64,000 bases of DNA from Streptomyces sp. S.PB5 (GTDB lineage Bacteria > Actinomycetota > Actinomycetes > Streptomycetales > Streptomycetaceae): contig NZ_JAQMWP010000004.1 in NCBI RefSeq assembly GCF_030403745.1, forward strand, positions 248,001 through 312,000, read 5' to 3'. Positions within the stretch are counted from its first letter, which is position 1; each line of letters starts with the position of its first letter. Shown here piece by piece: positions 33,575 to 42,729 of the stretch. A model generated the notes under the pieces. That model was given only the letters and a program-made list of their open reading frames with translations. It ran no database searches and was not told where the DNA came from. The translations under genes were made by a program, and so were the position numbers.

Positions 33575-35505
33575 CCTCGCTCAGCCGCCGACTGCGTGAC
33601 CACGCCGCCAAGTTCGTGGCGCTGGGCTGCTGTGTCACGGCCTTCGCCTTCGCCCTGCCGGAGCATGTCTCCGCCGCCGACCGCGACGAAGCGGCCGCGC
33701 CCTTCCGGTTCACTGCACAGGCACTGAACGCGGCCGACCGCCCGGAGGACCGGTCGGTGCGCTCGGTGGCCCCGGCGTTCCGCCCCATCCGGTCGTGGAT
33801 CTCCTCGGTCGGCGCGGGTGCCGGCCTCTTCGCGGTGGACGGAGGGACCGTCTCCCACGATGTGTGTCTGGTCGACACCCGCACGGACACCGTCACTGTC
33901 CGTCCGGCGCCCGGTACCGGCGACCGCTACCGGTCGTTCACCCTGGAGGCGGCCGAGCTGCCGATGCCGTCCTACTCGGCCCCGATGGGCTGTCTGCCGG
34001 CCGACCTCAACGAGGACGGCTGGCAGGACGTGACGGTCTACTACTGGGGCCGCTCGCCCGTGACGTTCATGCGGATCCCCGGTGCCGTCCCGTCCCGTGC
34101 GGCCTTCGTGGCACGCGAGCTGGTGCCCGGCCACCCCGTGTGGAGCACCAACGCGATGACCGTGGGCGACTACGACGGAGACGGCCACACCGACCTGGTG
34201 GTGGGCAACTACTTCCTCGACGGGGCCCGCGTGCTCGACCCCACCGCGCGCCAGCGCGAGCTGCAGATGCCGTCGTCGATGTCCAGCGCGCACAACGGCG
34301 GCACGCTGCGGCTGTTCCGCTTCACCGGCGGTCGCTCGGGTGCGGCGCCCGAGGCCCGCTTCACCGAGGTCCCGGACGCCTTCGGAGAGAAGCGGCCGCT
34401 GGGCTGGACCCTCGCCCTCGCCTCCCAGGACCTGGACGGCGACGGACTGCCGGAGGTGTACGAGGCCAACGACTTCGCCCCCGACCGGCTGCTGGTCAAC
34501 GAGTCGAAGCCGGGCGCCCCGAAGTTCCGCCTCGCCACCGGCAGCCGCCACTTCACCACCCCGAAGTCCAAGGTCGTCGGCAAGGACTCCTTCAAGGGCA
34601 TGGGCGTCACCTTCGCCGACCTCGACCGCAGCGGGAACCCCTCGATCGTGGTGGGCAACATCACCGAGGACTACGCGCTGCACGAGAGCAACTTCGTCTT
34701 CCGGCCCACCGTCGACCGCAAGCGCCTGGGCCCGCTGCTGCACCGCGGTGAGGCGCCCTACGACGACCACAGCGAGAGCATGGGCCTGTCCCGCTCCGGC
34801 TGGACCTGGGACGTGGCCGCCGCGGACTTCGACAACTCGGGCTACCCGCAGGTCATGCACGCGACCGGCTTCGTCAAAGGTGAGACCGACCGCTGGGCCC
34901 AGCTCCAGGAAGCGGCGATGGGCAACGACCTGATCCTGCGCCACCCCGAACTGTGGCCCCACGTCGAGCCGGGCGACGACCTGTCCGGCCACGACACCAA
35001 CACCTTCTTCGTCCGTACGCCGCAGGGCCGCTACGTCGATGTCGCCGAGGACGCCGGAGTCGGCTCCGCAGCGGTCACCCGCGGATTCGCGATCGGCGAC
35101 GTCGACACCGACGGACGGCTCGACTTCGTCGCCGCCAACCAGTGGGGACAGTCGGTGCTGTACCGGAACCACTCCGAGGCCGCGCCCTTCCTGGGGCTGC
35201 GCCTGCGCCGTCCCGCGGGCGTCTCCGGCGCGAACACGCCGGCCACCGGCGCCGTCGCCCGGCTGCGGTGGTCCGACGGACGCGTGACCGAGCAGCAGCT
35301 CTACCCCGCCAACGGCCACGGCGGTGTCGCCGCACCCGACCTGCTGTTCGGTCTCGGCGACCAGCGCGCCGACCGCCCGGTGAAGGTCGACCTCAGCTGG
35401 CGCGGTACCGACGGGCGTACGCACCGGAGCACCACCACTCTGCGGCCGGGCTGGCACGAACTGCTGCTTACCGACGACGGAAACCTGGCGGAGGTCCCCG
35501 CATGA
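33571..35505 (+). CDS. unbV: Enediyne cassette protein UNBV (FG-GAP/CRTAC1-like, ASPIC/UnbV domain)
   Basis: A 644-residue protein with an N-terminal export signal: SRRLRD followed by a hydrophobic stretch, cleavage near VSA at about 35. Several FG-GAP/VCBS Ca-binding-type repeats follow (DLNEDGWQDVTV, DYDGDGHTDLVVGN, DLDGDGLPEVYEAN, DVDTDGRLDFVAAN). The C-terminus matches the ASPIC/UnbV domain (WSDGRVTEQQLYPANGHGG). The paired Arg could allow Tat export, though the motif is imperfect. It overlaps both neighbours by 4 bases. Conserved in enediyne loci; activity unknown. Confidence 0.92.
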   Translation: MTSLSRRLRDHAAKFVALGCCVTAFAFALPEHVSAADRDEAAAPFRFTAQALNAADRPEDRSVRSVAPAFRPIRSWISSVGAGAGLFAVDGGTVSHDVCLVDTRTDTVTVRPAPGTGDRYRSFTLEAAELPMPSYSAPMGCLPADLNEDGWQDVTVYYWGRSPVTFMRIPGAVPSRAAFVARELVPGHPVWSTNAMTVGDYDGDGHTDLVVGNYFLDGARVLDPTARQRELQMPSSMSSAHNGGTLRLFRFTGGRSGAAPEARFTEVPDAFGEKRPLGWTLALASQDLDGDGLPEVYEANDFAPDRLLVNESKPGAPKFRLATGSRHFTTPKSKVVGKDSFKGMGVTFADLDRSGNPSIVVGNITEDYALHESNFVFRPTVDRKRLGPLLHRGEAPYDDHSESMGLSRSGWTWDVAAADFDNSGYPQVMHATGFVKGETDRWAQLQEAAMGNDLILRHPELWPHVEPGDDLSGHDTNTFFVRTPQGRYVDVAEDAGVGSAAVTRGFAIGDVDTDGRLDFVAANQWGQSVLYRNHSEAAPFLGLRLRRPAGVSGANTPATGAVARLRWSDGRVTEQQLYPANGHGGVAAPDLLFGLGDQRADRPVKVDLSWRGTDGRTHRSTTTLRPGWHELLLTDDGNLAEVPA

Positions 35506-36494
35506 CAACCGATCACACCTGCTCGGCGGGCGACGGCAAGCCCTGCGGCGCCTGCCGCCGCAGCAAGGCCCTGCGCCGCTTCGCGATGTCCATCACCGCG
35601 GCGACGGTGCTCGGCCACACCGTCCTCGGCTTCGAACAGGCCTATGCCACCCCGCTGTTCTCCGTCCTGGCCGCGCTGCTGACCGAGTCGCTGCTGGAGA
35701 CCATCGAGGCGTGGAGCCAGCGCCGGGCGCCGCGTTACATGCGGCCCGTCGGGCAGACGGTCGACTTCCTGCTGCCGGCGTACATCGGCGGTCTGGCCTG
35801 CGCGATGCTGTTGTACGCGAACAGCAACCTCTGGCCGACTGTGCTGGCCGCCGTGGTCGGAGTCTCCAGCAAGTACCTGTTCCGGGTGAAGGTCAAAGGG
35901 GTCGCACGGCATGTGCTCAACCCCAGCAACTTCGGCATCGTTGTCGTCCTGCTGCTGTTCCCCTGGGTCGGCATCGCGCCGCCGTACCAGTTCAGTGAGT
36001 GGCTCGTCGGCTGGGCCGACGTGCTTCCGCCACTGGTCGTCCTGGTCCTCGGCACCCTGCTCAACGGCAAGCTGACCGGCAAGCTGCCGCTCATTCTCGG
36101 CTGGGTGGGCGGCTTCGCGGTGCAGGCCCTGGTGCGCGGCTTCCTCACCGGAACCGCCATCCCCAGCGCCCTGCTGGTGATGACCGGACCCGCCTTCATT
36201 CTGTTCACCAACTACATGATCACCGATCCGGGTACGTCGCCCTGGCGCAAGCGCAACCAGGTCGTCTTCGGCGCGACCGTCGCTGCGCTGTACGGGGTGC
36301 TCGTACAACTGCACGTCGTCTTTGGCCTGTTCTTCGCCCTGGTCCTGGCCTGTGTGCTGCGGGCGGCGCTGCTGGCCGTGCTGGCCCGGCGGGACGCGGG
36401 CAGTGTCCCGGCCCCCCGGCAGGAGACCTCGCGGGCCGAGGTCCTGCCGCCGCTGGCCACGGCCGGTTCCGGCGCCACGCGCGAAGTGTCGTAG
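35502..36494 (+). CDS. unbU: Enediyne cassette membrane protein UNBU (RnfD/NqrB-like)
   Basis: A 330-residue integral membrane protein with about eight helices. The N-terminal cytoplasmic segment has a CSAGDGKPCGAC cysteine cluster (CxxxxxxxCxxC). The membrane part resembles RnfD/NqrB subunits (HVLNPSNFGIVVV; GPAFILFTNYMITDPGTSP). UNBU is found with UNBL/UNBV in enediyne loci and may transport a pathway compound or electrons; this is not settled. The start overlaps the unbV stop (ATGA). Confidence 0.9.
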   Translation: MTTDHTCSAGDGKPCGACRRSKALRRFAMSITAATVLGHTVLGFEQAYATPLFSVLAALLTESLLETIEAWSQRRAPRYMRPVGQTVDFLLPAYIGGLACAMLLYANSNLWPTVLAAVVGVSSKYLFRVKVKGVARHVLNPSNFGIVVVLLLFPWVGIAPPYQFSEWLVGWADVLPPLVVLVLGTLLNGKLTGKLPLILGWVGGFAVQALVRGFLTGTAIPSALLVMTGPAFILFTNYMITDPGTSPWRKRNQVVFGATVAALYGVLVQLHVVFGLFFALVLACVLRAALLAVLARRDAGSVPAPRQETSRAEVLPPLATAGSGATREVS

Positions 36495-36506
36495 AGGAGA
36501 CTGTCG

Positions 36507-39500
36507 TTGTCCGTGTACGAGACGGACGGCCCGGCCCCCCACGACGGCATCGCCGTCGTGGGGCTCGCCTGCCGTTACCCCGATGCAGACGATCCCGCCC
36601 AGCTGTGGGACCTGGTCCTGCGCCAGCGTCGAGCGTTCCGGCGGCTGCCCGCGGAACGCCTCATCGTGGAGGACTACCTCGACCCGACCCGCCGCAACCC
36701 CGACGGCCTCTACGGTACCCGGGCCGCTCTGCTGGAGGGCTGGCACTTCGACCGGGGGGCCTTCCGGGTGCCCGGCCCGGTGCACCGGGCCACAGACCCG
36801 GCGCACTGGCTCGCCCTGGAGACGGCGGCCCGCGCGCTCGAGGACGCCGGTGTCCCCGGCGGCAGAGGCCTGGACCGGGACAGAGTCGCCGTCGTCATCG
36901 GCAACACGCTCACCGGTGAGGTCACTCGCGCCCGCAGCATGCGGCTGCGCTGGCCGTACGTGCGCGCCGTGATGGAGGCCGCACTCGTCGAGGAAGGGCT
37001 CGCCGAGGAACAGCGCGAGCAGGTGCTGGCCCGCACCGCGCGGCGCTATCTGGAGCCCTTCCCCGAGCCCGACGACGACTTCCTGGCCGGCGGCCTCGCC
37101 AACACCATCGCGGGCCGGATCTGCAACCAGTTCGACTTTCACGGCGGCGGGTTCATCGTCGACGGCGCCTGCTCGTCCTCGCTGCTCGCCGTGATCAACG
37201 CCTGCGGGCTGCTCACGGACGGCAGCGCCGACCTGGTGCTCGCCGGAGGCGTGGACATCAGCCTCGACCCGTTCGAACTCGTGGGCTTCGCCCGGCTGGG
37301 CGCACTCGCCGAGGACCGCATGCGGATCTACGACAAGGACGCGACCGGTTTCCTGCCCGGCGAGGGATGCGGAGTCGTGGCCCTGATGCGCGCCCGTGAT
37401 GCGGCGGCCGCGGGGATGCCCGTCTACGCCGAACTCCGTGGCTGGGGCATGTCCTCGGACGGAGCGGGAGGCATCACCCGCCCCGAGTACGCGGGTCAGC
37501 TGCTCGCCCTGCGCAGGGCGTACCAGCACGCGGCCATCGACCCGCACGACCTCGGCCTGCTGGAAGGCCACGGCACCGGCACCGCGGTCGGCGACGCGGT
37601 CGAGCTGAGCGCGCTCGGCGCCCTCCGCGCGGGCGCGCCACGGGCGGCGGTGCTCGGCTCGATCAAGGCCAACATCGGACACACCAAGGCCGCGGCCGGA
37701 GTCGCCGGGCTGATCAAGGCATGCCTGAGCGTGCACAGCGGCGTCCTGCCGCCGACCACCGGATGCGAACAGCCACAGGACGCCCTCGACGGCCCGGACG
37801 CGGTGCTGCGGGTCCTCGACGAGCCGCAGCAGTGGCCCGAGGGGCCGCGCGTTGCCGGAGTCAGCGCCTTCGGCTTCGGCGGCATCAACACCCATCTGGT
37901 GCTGACCTCCCCCCGGCCCACCGCGGCGCGCCCGCCGGTTTCCGGCGTCGTCCTGCCGCGCAGCCGCCGCGCCGAGCCGGCCGAGGAACTGCTCCTGCTC
38001 AGCGCCGACACCCCCGCCGCACTGGCGGAGCACCTCCAGCGGCTCGCCCGACAGGCACCCCGCCTGTCCGAGGCCGAACTGCACGATCTGGCCTGTGCCT
38101 GGGGTCGCGAACCACATCTCGGCCCGGTCCGCGCGGCTCTCGTCGCCGACTCGCCCGAGCAGCTCGCCGAGCGAGCCACGACCGCGGCCACCCTTCTCGC
38201 CGACGCCGCCCCCGGCACGCTGACCGGACGCCCCGGCGTCTGGGTCGGGCACACCTCGGCCGGCCGTGTCACCCTGCTGTTCCCGGGCCAGGGGGCGCCG
38301 CTGCCCGCCGGCCTCGGCACGGTGGGTGCCGACCTGGGCGACCTGGGCGACGACGATGCGGGCCCGACTCCGGACCGCCACGCCGCCGACACCGCCACCG
38401 CCCAGACGGTCATCCACCGGGCCTCGCTCACCGGGCTGCGCTGGCTGGAGAAGCTCGGTGTGCGCGCCGAAGCGGCGCTGGGGCACAGCCTGGGCGAGTA
38501 CGCCGCACTGGTGTGGGCCGGATGCCTGGACGCGGCGGCCAGCGCCGAACTGGTCGCCCGGCGCGGCCGTGTCATGGCCGACCACTGTGCTCCCGGGACG
38601 GGCATGCTCGTGGTGGCCGCCGGCCTGCACACCGCCCGCGACCTGTGCGCGGGCACCGGCGCGGTGGTCGCCGCCCACAATGGGCCGCAGACTCAGGTGG
38701 CCGCCGGGCCGCGCGCCGCCCTGGACGAGCTGGCCCGCCGGGCCGCCGAGCGCGGTATCGACACGCTGCCGCTGCCCGTGGCGCACGCCTTCCACTCGCC
38801 CGCCGTCGCCGCCGCCGCCGCCCTGTTCGCCCCGCTGGTCGGTGCCACCGACTTCGCCGCACCGCGTGGCACGCTGCTGTCCAGCGTGAGCGGCGGCGTC
38901 TGCAGTTCCGGCGGTGCGCACCTGCGGGACCTGCTGTGCCTGCAGATGACCGAACCCGTGCGGTTCTGGGACGCGGTGTGCGAGGCCGCGCCCCGCACCG
39001 ACCTGTTCTGTGAGATCGGCCCCGGCCGCGGCCTGGCCCCGCTGGCCGCCCACAGCGGGGTGGCCGCCGTATCCCTGGACGTGGGGGCGCCCGGCCCCCG
39101 GGCCCGTGCGCACACGGCCGGCGCGCTCTTCGCCTGCGGGGCGCTGGCCGACCCGGGTGCCCTCTTTGAGGGCCGGGAGTCCCGGCCCGTCGACCCGTGG
39201 CGGGAGCGGGTGTTCATCCCCAACCCCTGTGCCCGTCCCGACCTCAGCCCCGGCAGAGCCCCCGTTTCCCAGCCCGCCTTCCAGCCGGCCGCCCCGCCCG
39301 CCGAGCCGGCCGACGCCGGGCAGCCCGTGGAGGACCTCGCCGACCTCGTCGTACGGCTGGTCGCTCGCGCCACGGAACTGGACCCGGCGGCGCTCACCAC
39401 GGACCAGCGGCTCCTGAGCGACCTCCACCTGTCGTCACTGAAGGTGACCCAGCTGGTCGCCGAGGCGGCCGTCCTCGCCGGCCGGGAACCTCCCGCCGCC

Positions 39501-42350
39501 CCGCTGACCATGGCCGATGCTTCCCTCGCCGAGGTCACCGAGGTGCTGCGCGGGCTGCCGGAGGCCGGCGGTGACGCCATGGCGAGTGCCGCCGTGCCGG
39601 GAGTCGCGCCCTGGGTGCGTTGCTTCGCGGAGGAGCTGCGGCCCACCGCGGCACCCGTGCCCGAGCCCGTGGACCGCCCCGGCCGGGTCGTCGTCGCCAC
39701 CGCGGACACCGACCCGCTCGGTGCCGCGGCCCGGGAGTTGCTGTCCGGCGAGCCGGGCGGCACGGCGCAACTGCTGTACGTCCCTGACGCGGGCGCTCCC
39801 GGCGCGCTCGCCGGGATGGTCGACACCGTCCGCGCGGCGCTGGCGGACGGGCATCGGCTCGTCCTGCTCACACACGGCTCGGGCCTGTCCGGATTCGCGG
39901 GCAGTCTGCACCAGGAGCATCCGGAGCTGGGCATCACCCTGCTGCGGGCGCCGACGAGCGAGGCGGGCCTGAAGGCCGCCGCAGACGTCGCCGGGGCCAT
40001 GCCCGGTGTGCTGCGGGAACTGGTCGTGGGCGAGGACGGCGCCTGCGCCGAGCCCGTCGCCGTACCTCTTCCCGAGCTCCGGGCCGAGGACCCCGTGCTC
40101 GGGGAGGGCGACGTCCTTCTGGTCAGCGGCGGCGGCAAGGGGCTCGGCTTCGAGGCGGCCCTGGCCTTCGCCCGCGCTACGGGAGCGGCCCTCGCCCTGC
40201 TCGGCCGCAGCGACCCCGAGCGCGACGAGACACTGCGGCACAACCTGCGGCGACTCGCCGACCTCGGTGTCAGCACCGCCTACCGGCAGGCCGACATCAC
40301 CGATCCGGCGGCCGTCACGGACGCGGTCACCGCTCTGGAGAGCAGCCTGGGACCCATCACCGCGCTGCTGCACGCCTCCGGGATCAACGAGCCCCGACGC
40401 TTCACAGACCTCACGGAGGCCGACCTCCGATCTCATCTGGCACCGAAGACCCTGGGGCTCGGCAACCTGCTCGCCGCCGTGGACCGCGGCCGACTGCGCC
40501 TGCTGATCGGCTTCGGCTCGGTGATCGGCCGCTACGGCCTGGCCGGCGAGGCCCACTACGGGCTCGCCAACGGCCAGTTGCGTCAGCTGCTGGAGGACGA
40601 GGCGCGGACCCTGCCCGCGTGCCGCACCCTGGTGCTCGACTGGTCGGTGTGGACCGGTGTGGGCATGGGCGAACGGCTCGGCGTCGTGGATCAGCTGACC
40701 CGCATGGACGTCACCCCCATCCCCGCGGACGAGGGCCTCGCGCTGCTGCTCCGTCTCGCCGGCTCCCCCGGACTGCCCACGGCGGTGACTGTGCACGGCC
40801 GCATGGGGCTGCCGCCGCGGCCGCTCCCGACCGATGCGCACGGACACGCGAACCGTTTCCTGGGACACCTTCGCGTCCACTATCCCGGAGTGGAGCTGGT
40901 GGTGGACACGGTGGTGTCGGAGGGCACCGATCCGTACCTGGACGACCACCGTATCGACGGGCTGCCGGTGCTGCCCGCGGTCGTCGGCCTGGAGGCGATG
41001 GCCCAGGTCGCCTCGGCCCTGACGGGCAGGGAGCTGCGCCGCGCCCACGACGTCACGTTCGACCAGCCGGTGACCCTCCCCGCCGGAGCGGCCCGTACCC
41101 TGCGGCTCGCCGCGCTCGCCGAGCAGGACGGTGTCACCGTCGTCCTGCGCAGTGACGAGACGGCGTTCCGTGCGGACCACTTCCGGGCGCGCTTCGCGCC
41201 GGCCGCCGCGGACACGGAGCCGGGGACGGACGGCGAGGGGCCGGTGCTGCCCAGAGTGACCGACGACGTCCCCGTCGTCCCCGCCGAGGACCTCTACGGC
41301 CCGCTCTACTTCCACACCGGCCGTTTCCGCCGAGTGGGTGAGCTGCGCGGGCTGCAGGCCCGGCAGGTCCAGGCCGAGCTGCCGCACGCCGTCGAGACGG
41401 GCTGGTTCGGCGTCGGACTGCCCCAGGGACTGCTGCTGGGCAGCCCAGGACGCAACGACGCGACCATCCACGCCCTCCAGGCATGCGTGCCGCACCGGAG
41501 GCTGCTGCCGGTCGGCTGCGAGGAGTTCCGGTCCCACGGACCGGAGACCGGCGGCACCGTGACCGTCCATGCACGCGAACGCTGGGCCGAGGGCGGTACG
41601 TATGTATGGGACGTCGAGGCCCTGGACGGCGAGGGCCACTCCGTGGCCCGCTGGCGCGGACTGCGGCTGAAGGATGTGGGACCGCTGCCGCGCCGGGAGC
41701 GGTGGAGCGGGCCCCTGCTTGCGGTGCACCTGGAGCGGGGCGCGCTCGCGCTGGGCCTGGACCCCGCCCTCGGCCTCGCCGTTGAGCCGGGCGGGGAGCG
41801 GGCGCGCACGGTGCCCCCGGTGCGGCCGCCGCACGGCACGTCGCGCAGCCACTGCGGGCGGCTGACCCTGACCGCCTCGGCCCCGGGCGGCACTGCCGTC
41901 GACTGGCAGGAGGCCGCCCCCGGAGACGAGGACACCGTGCGCAGGGCGCTCGGCGCGGCCTACGAAGGCCTGTGGACGCAGCTGCGTCCGGCGCTGGAGG
42001 AGCCGGAGCACGCCCTCGCAGCCCGCCTCTGGACCGTCGCCGAGTGCCTGGGCAAGGCCGGACGGGCACCGACCGCGCCTGTCGTCCTGGACGGCGTCTT
42101 CGACGACGGCTGGGTTCGCTTCCGCAGCGGACGGTCGCTGCTCGCGACCACGGTGATCCCCGCACGCCTGGCGCCCGACGGCGCACCGCGAACCGGCACG
42201 GGGACGAGGGACGACTCGGGCGCGGTGATCGCCGTGGCCGTGATGGCAGGAGCGGGAGAGACACATGTGGCAGCGCAAGCCGACGTACGTGTACCGGCAT
42301 CTGGTGACGCTGGAGGAGACCAACCTCGTCGGCAACGTGTACTTCAGTAA
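36507..42350 (+). CDS. pksE: Iterative enediyne polyketide synthase (PKSE)
   Basis: A 1947-residue synthase with the PKSE domain order. KS has Cys222, His355 and His392; AT has Ser661 in GHSLGEYAAL. An ACP lies near 950-1030 with DLHLSSL, where Ser977 aligns with the pantetheine site. KR has SGGGKGLG ... AHYGLANGQ, and DH has LDDHRIDGLPVLP. A C-terminal phosphopantetheinyl-transferase domain has LWTVAECLGKAG. It would build the linear polyene from malonyl-CoA. The start is a TTG six bases after GAGGAGA; a GTG at 36513 is possible. It overlaps the thioesterase gene by 86 bases. Confidence 0.95.
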   Translation: MSVYETDGPAPHDGIAVVGLACRYPDADDPAQLWDLVLRQRRAFRRLPAERLIVEDYLDPTRRNPDGLYGTRAALLEGWHFDRGAFRVPGPVHRATDPAHWLALETAARALEDAGVPGGRGLDRDRVAVVIGNTLTGEVTRARSMRLRWPYVRAVMEAALVEEGLAEEQREQVLARTARRYLEPFPEPDDDFLAGGLANTIAGRICNQFDFHGGGFIVDGACSSSLLAVINACGLLTDGSADLVLAGGVDISLDPFELVGFARLGALAEDRMRIYDKDATGFLPGEGCGVVALMRARDAAAAGMPVYAELRGWGMSSDGAGGITRPEYAGQLLALRRAYQHAAIDPHDLGLLEGHGTGTAVGDAVELSALGALRAGAPRAAVLGSIKANIGHTKAAAGVAGLIKACLSVHSGVLPPTTGCEQPQDALDGPDAVLRVLDEPQQWPEGPRVAGVSAFGFGGINTHLVLTSPRPTAARPPVSGVVLPRSRRAEPAEELLLLSADTPAALAEHLQRLARQAPRLSEAELHDLACAWGREPHLGPVRAALVADSPEQLAERATTAATLLADAAPGTLTGRPGVWVGHTSAGRVTLLFPGQGAPLPAGLGTVGADLGDLGDDDAGPTPDRHAADTATAQTVIHRASLTGLRWLEKLGVRAEAALGHSLGEYAALVWAGCLDAAASAELVARRGRVMADHCAPGTGMLVVAAGLHTARDLCAGTGAVVAAHNGPQTQVAAGPRAALDELARRAAERGIDTLPLPVAHAFHSPAVAAAAALFAPLVGATDFAAPRGTLLSSVSGGVCSSGGAHLRDLLCLQMTEPVRFWDAVCEAAPRTDLFCEIGPGRGLAPLAAHSGVAAVSLDVGAPGPRARAHTAGALFACGALADPGALFEGRESRPVDPWRERVFIPNPCARPDLSPGRAPVSQPAFQPAAPPAEPADAGQPVEDLADLVVRLVARATELDPAALTTDQRLLSDLHLSSLKVTQLVAEAAVLAGREPPAAPLTMADASLAEVTEVLRGLPEAGGDAMASAAVPGVAPWVRCFAEELRPTAAPVPEPVDRPGRVVVATADTDPLGAAARELLSGEPGGTAQLLYVPDAGAPGALAGMVDTVRAALADGHRLVLLTHGSGLSGFAGSLHQEHPELGITLLRAPTSEAGLKAAADVAGAMPGVLRELVVGEDGACAEPVAVPLPELRAEDPVLGEGDVLLVSGGGKGLGFEAALAFARATGAALALLGRSDPERDETLRHNLRRLADLGVSTAYRQADITDPAAVTDAVTALESSLGPITALLHASGINEPRRFTDLTEADLRSHLAPKTLGLGNLLAAVDRGRLRLLIGFGSVIGRYGLAGEAHYGLANGQLRQLLEDEARTLPACRTLVLDWSVWTGVGMGERLGVVDQLTRMDVTPIPADEGLALLLRLAGSPGLPTAVTVHGRMGLPPRPLPTDAHGHANRFLGHLRVHYPGVELVVDTVVSEGTDPYLDDHRIDGLPVLPAVVGLEAMAQVASALTGRELRRAHDVTFDQPVTLPAGAARTLRLAALAEQDGVTVVLRSDETAFRADHFRARFAPAAADTEPGTDGEGPVLPRVTDDVPVVPAEDLYGPLYFHTGRFRRVGELRGLQARQVQAELPHAVETGWFGVGLPQGLLLGSPGRNDATIHALQACVPHRRLLPVGCEEFRSHGPETGGTVTVHARERWAEGGTYVWDVEALDGEGHSVARWRGLRLKDVGPLPRRERWSGPLLAVHLERGALALGLDPALGLAVEPGGERARTVPPVRPPHGTSRSHCGRLTLTASAPGGTAVDWQEAAPGDEDTVRRALGAAYEGLWTQLRPALEEPEHALAARLWTVAECLGKAGRAPTAPVVLDGVFDDGWVRFRSGRSLLATTVIPARLAPDGAPRTGTGTRDDSGAVIAVAVMAGAGETHVAAQADVRVPASGDAGGDQPRRQRVLQ

Positions 42351-42729
42351 CTACTTCCTGTGGCAGGGCCACTGCCGGGAGCGGTTCCTCATGGAACGGG
42401 CGCCGGGGGTGATGAGAGCTCTGCGGGAGGACTTCGCGATGGTGACGGTCTCCAGCCGGTGTGACTTCCTCTCCGAGCTGTACGCCACCGACGAGGTCGA
42501 GGTGCGCATGGCACTCGGCGGGCGGGACGCGAACCGGGTCATCATGCTCTTCGACTACTACCGCCTCCAGGGCACGACGGCCCAGCTCGTCGCCAAGGGC
42601 GAGCAGACCATCGCCTGCATGCGCCGGACCGCCGACGGCGTCGTACCGCTCGAGGTGCCTGAGGAACTCGCCACGGCATTGCGTCCTTATGAGCGAGAAC
42701 CCCTCCCGGTGGTGGCCGGGCGTGACTGA
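42265..42729 (+). CDS. tebC: Enediyne thioesterase TEBC (hotdog fold)
   Basis: A 154-residue hotdog thioesterase that releases the polyene from PKSE. The family signature TLEETNLVGNVYFSNYFLWQ is followed by GHCRERFL. It starts 86 bases before the PKSE stop, in another frame, so the two products are made from overlapping sequence. Length is typical. It is the last of the five cassette genes, and the next gene starts 8 bases before its stop. Confidence 0.95.
   Translation: MWQRKPTYVYRHLVTLEETNLVGNVYFSNYFLWQGHCRERFLMERAPGVMRALREDFAMVTVSSRCDFLSELYATDEVEVRMALGGRDANRVIMLFDYYRLQGTTAQLVAKGEQTIACMRRTADGVVPLEVPEELATALRPYEREPLPVVAGRD

Noticed and set aside
35502..36494. Reading the membrane protein as an RnfD/NqrB electron-transport subunit
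   Set aside because: It has RnfD-like segments, but no other rnf/nqr gene is present, and the unbL-unbV-unbU-pksE order identifies UNBU.
35301..39428. 1375-codon open frame on the minus strand
   Set aside because: It lies opposite the end of unbV, unbU and most of the PKSE KS-AT-ACP part. It is Gly/Ala/Arg-rich with no motif.
39435..42335. 966-codon open frame on the minus strand
   Set aside because: It is opposite the KR-DH-PPTase part of PKSE and has no recognisable domain.
32495..42729. Type I modular polyketide cluster
   Set aside because: There is only one synthase, with the iterative PKSE domain order and terminal PPTase, and the cassette partners are enediyne-specific.
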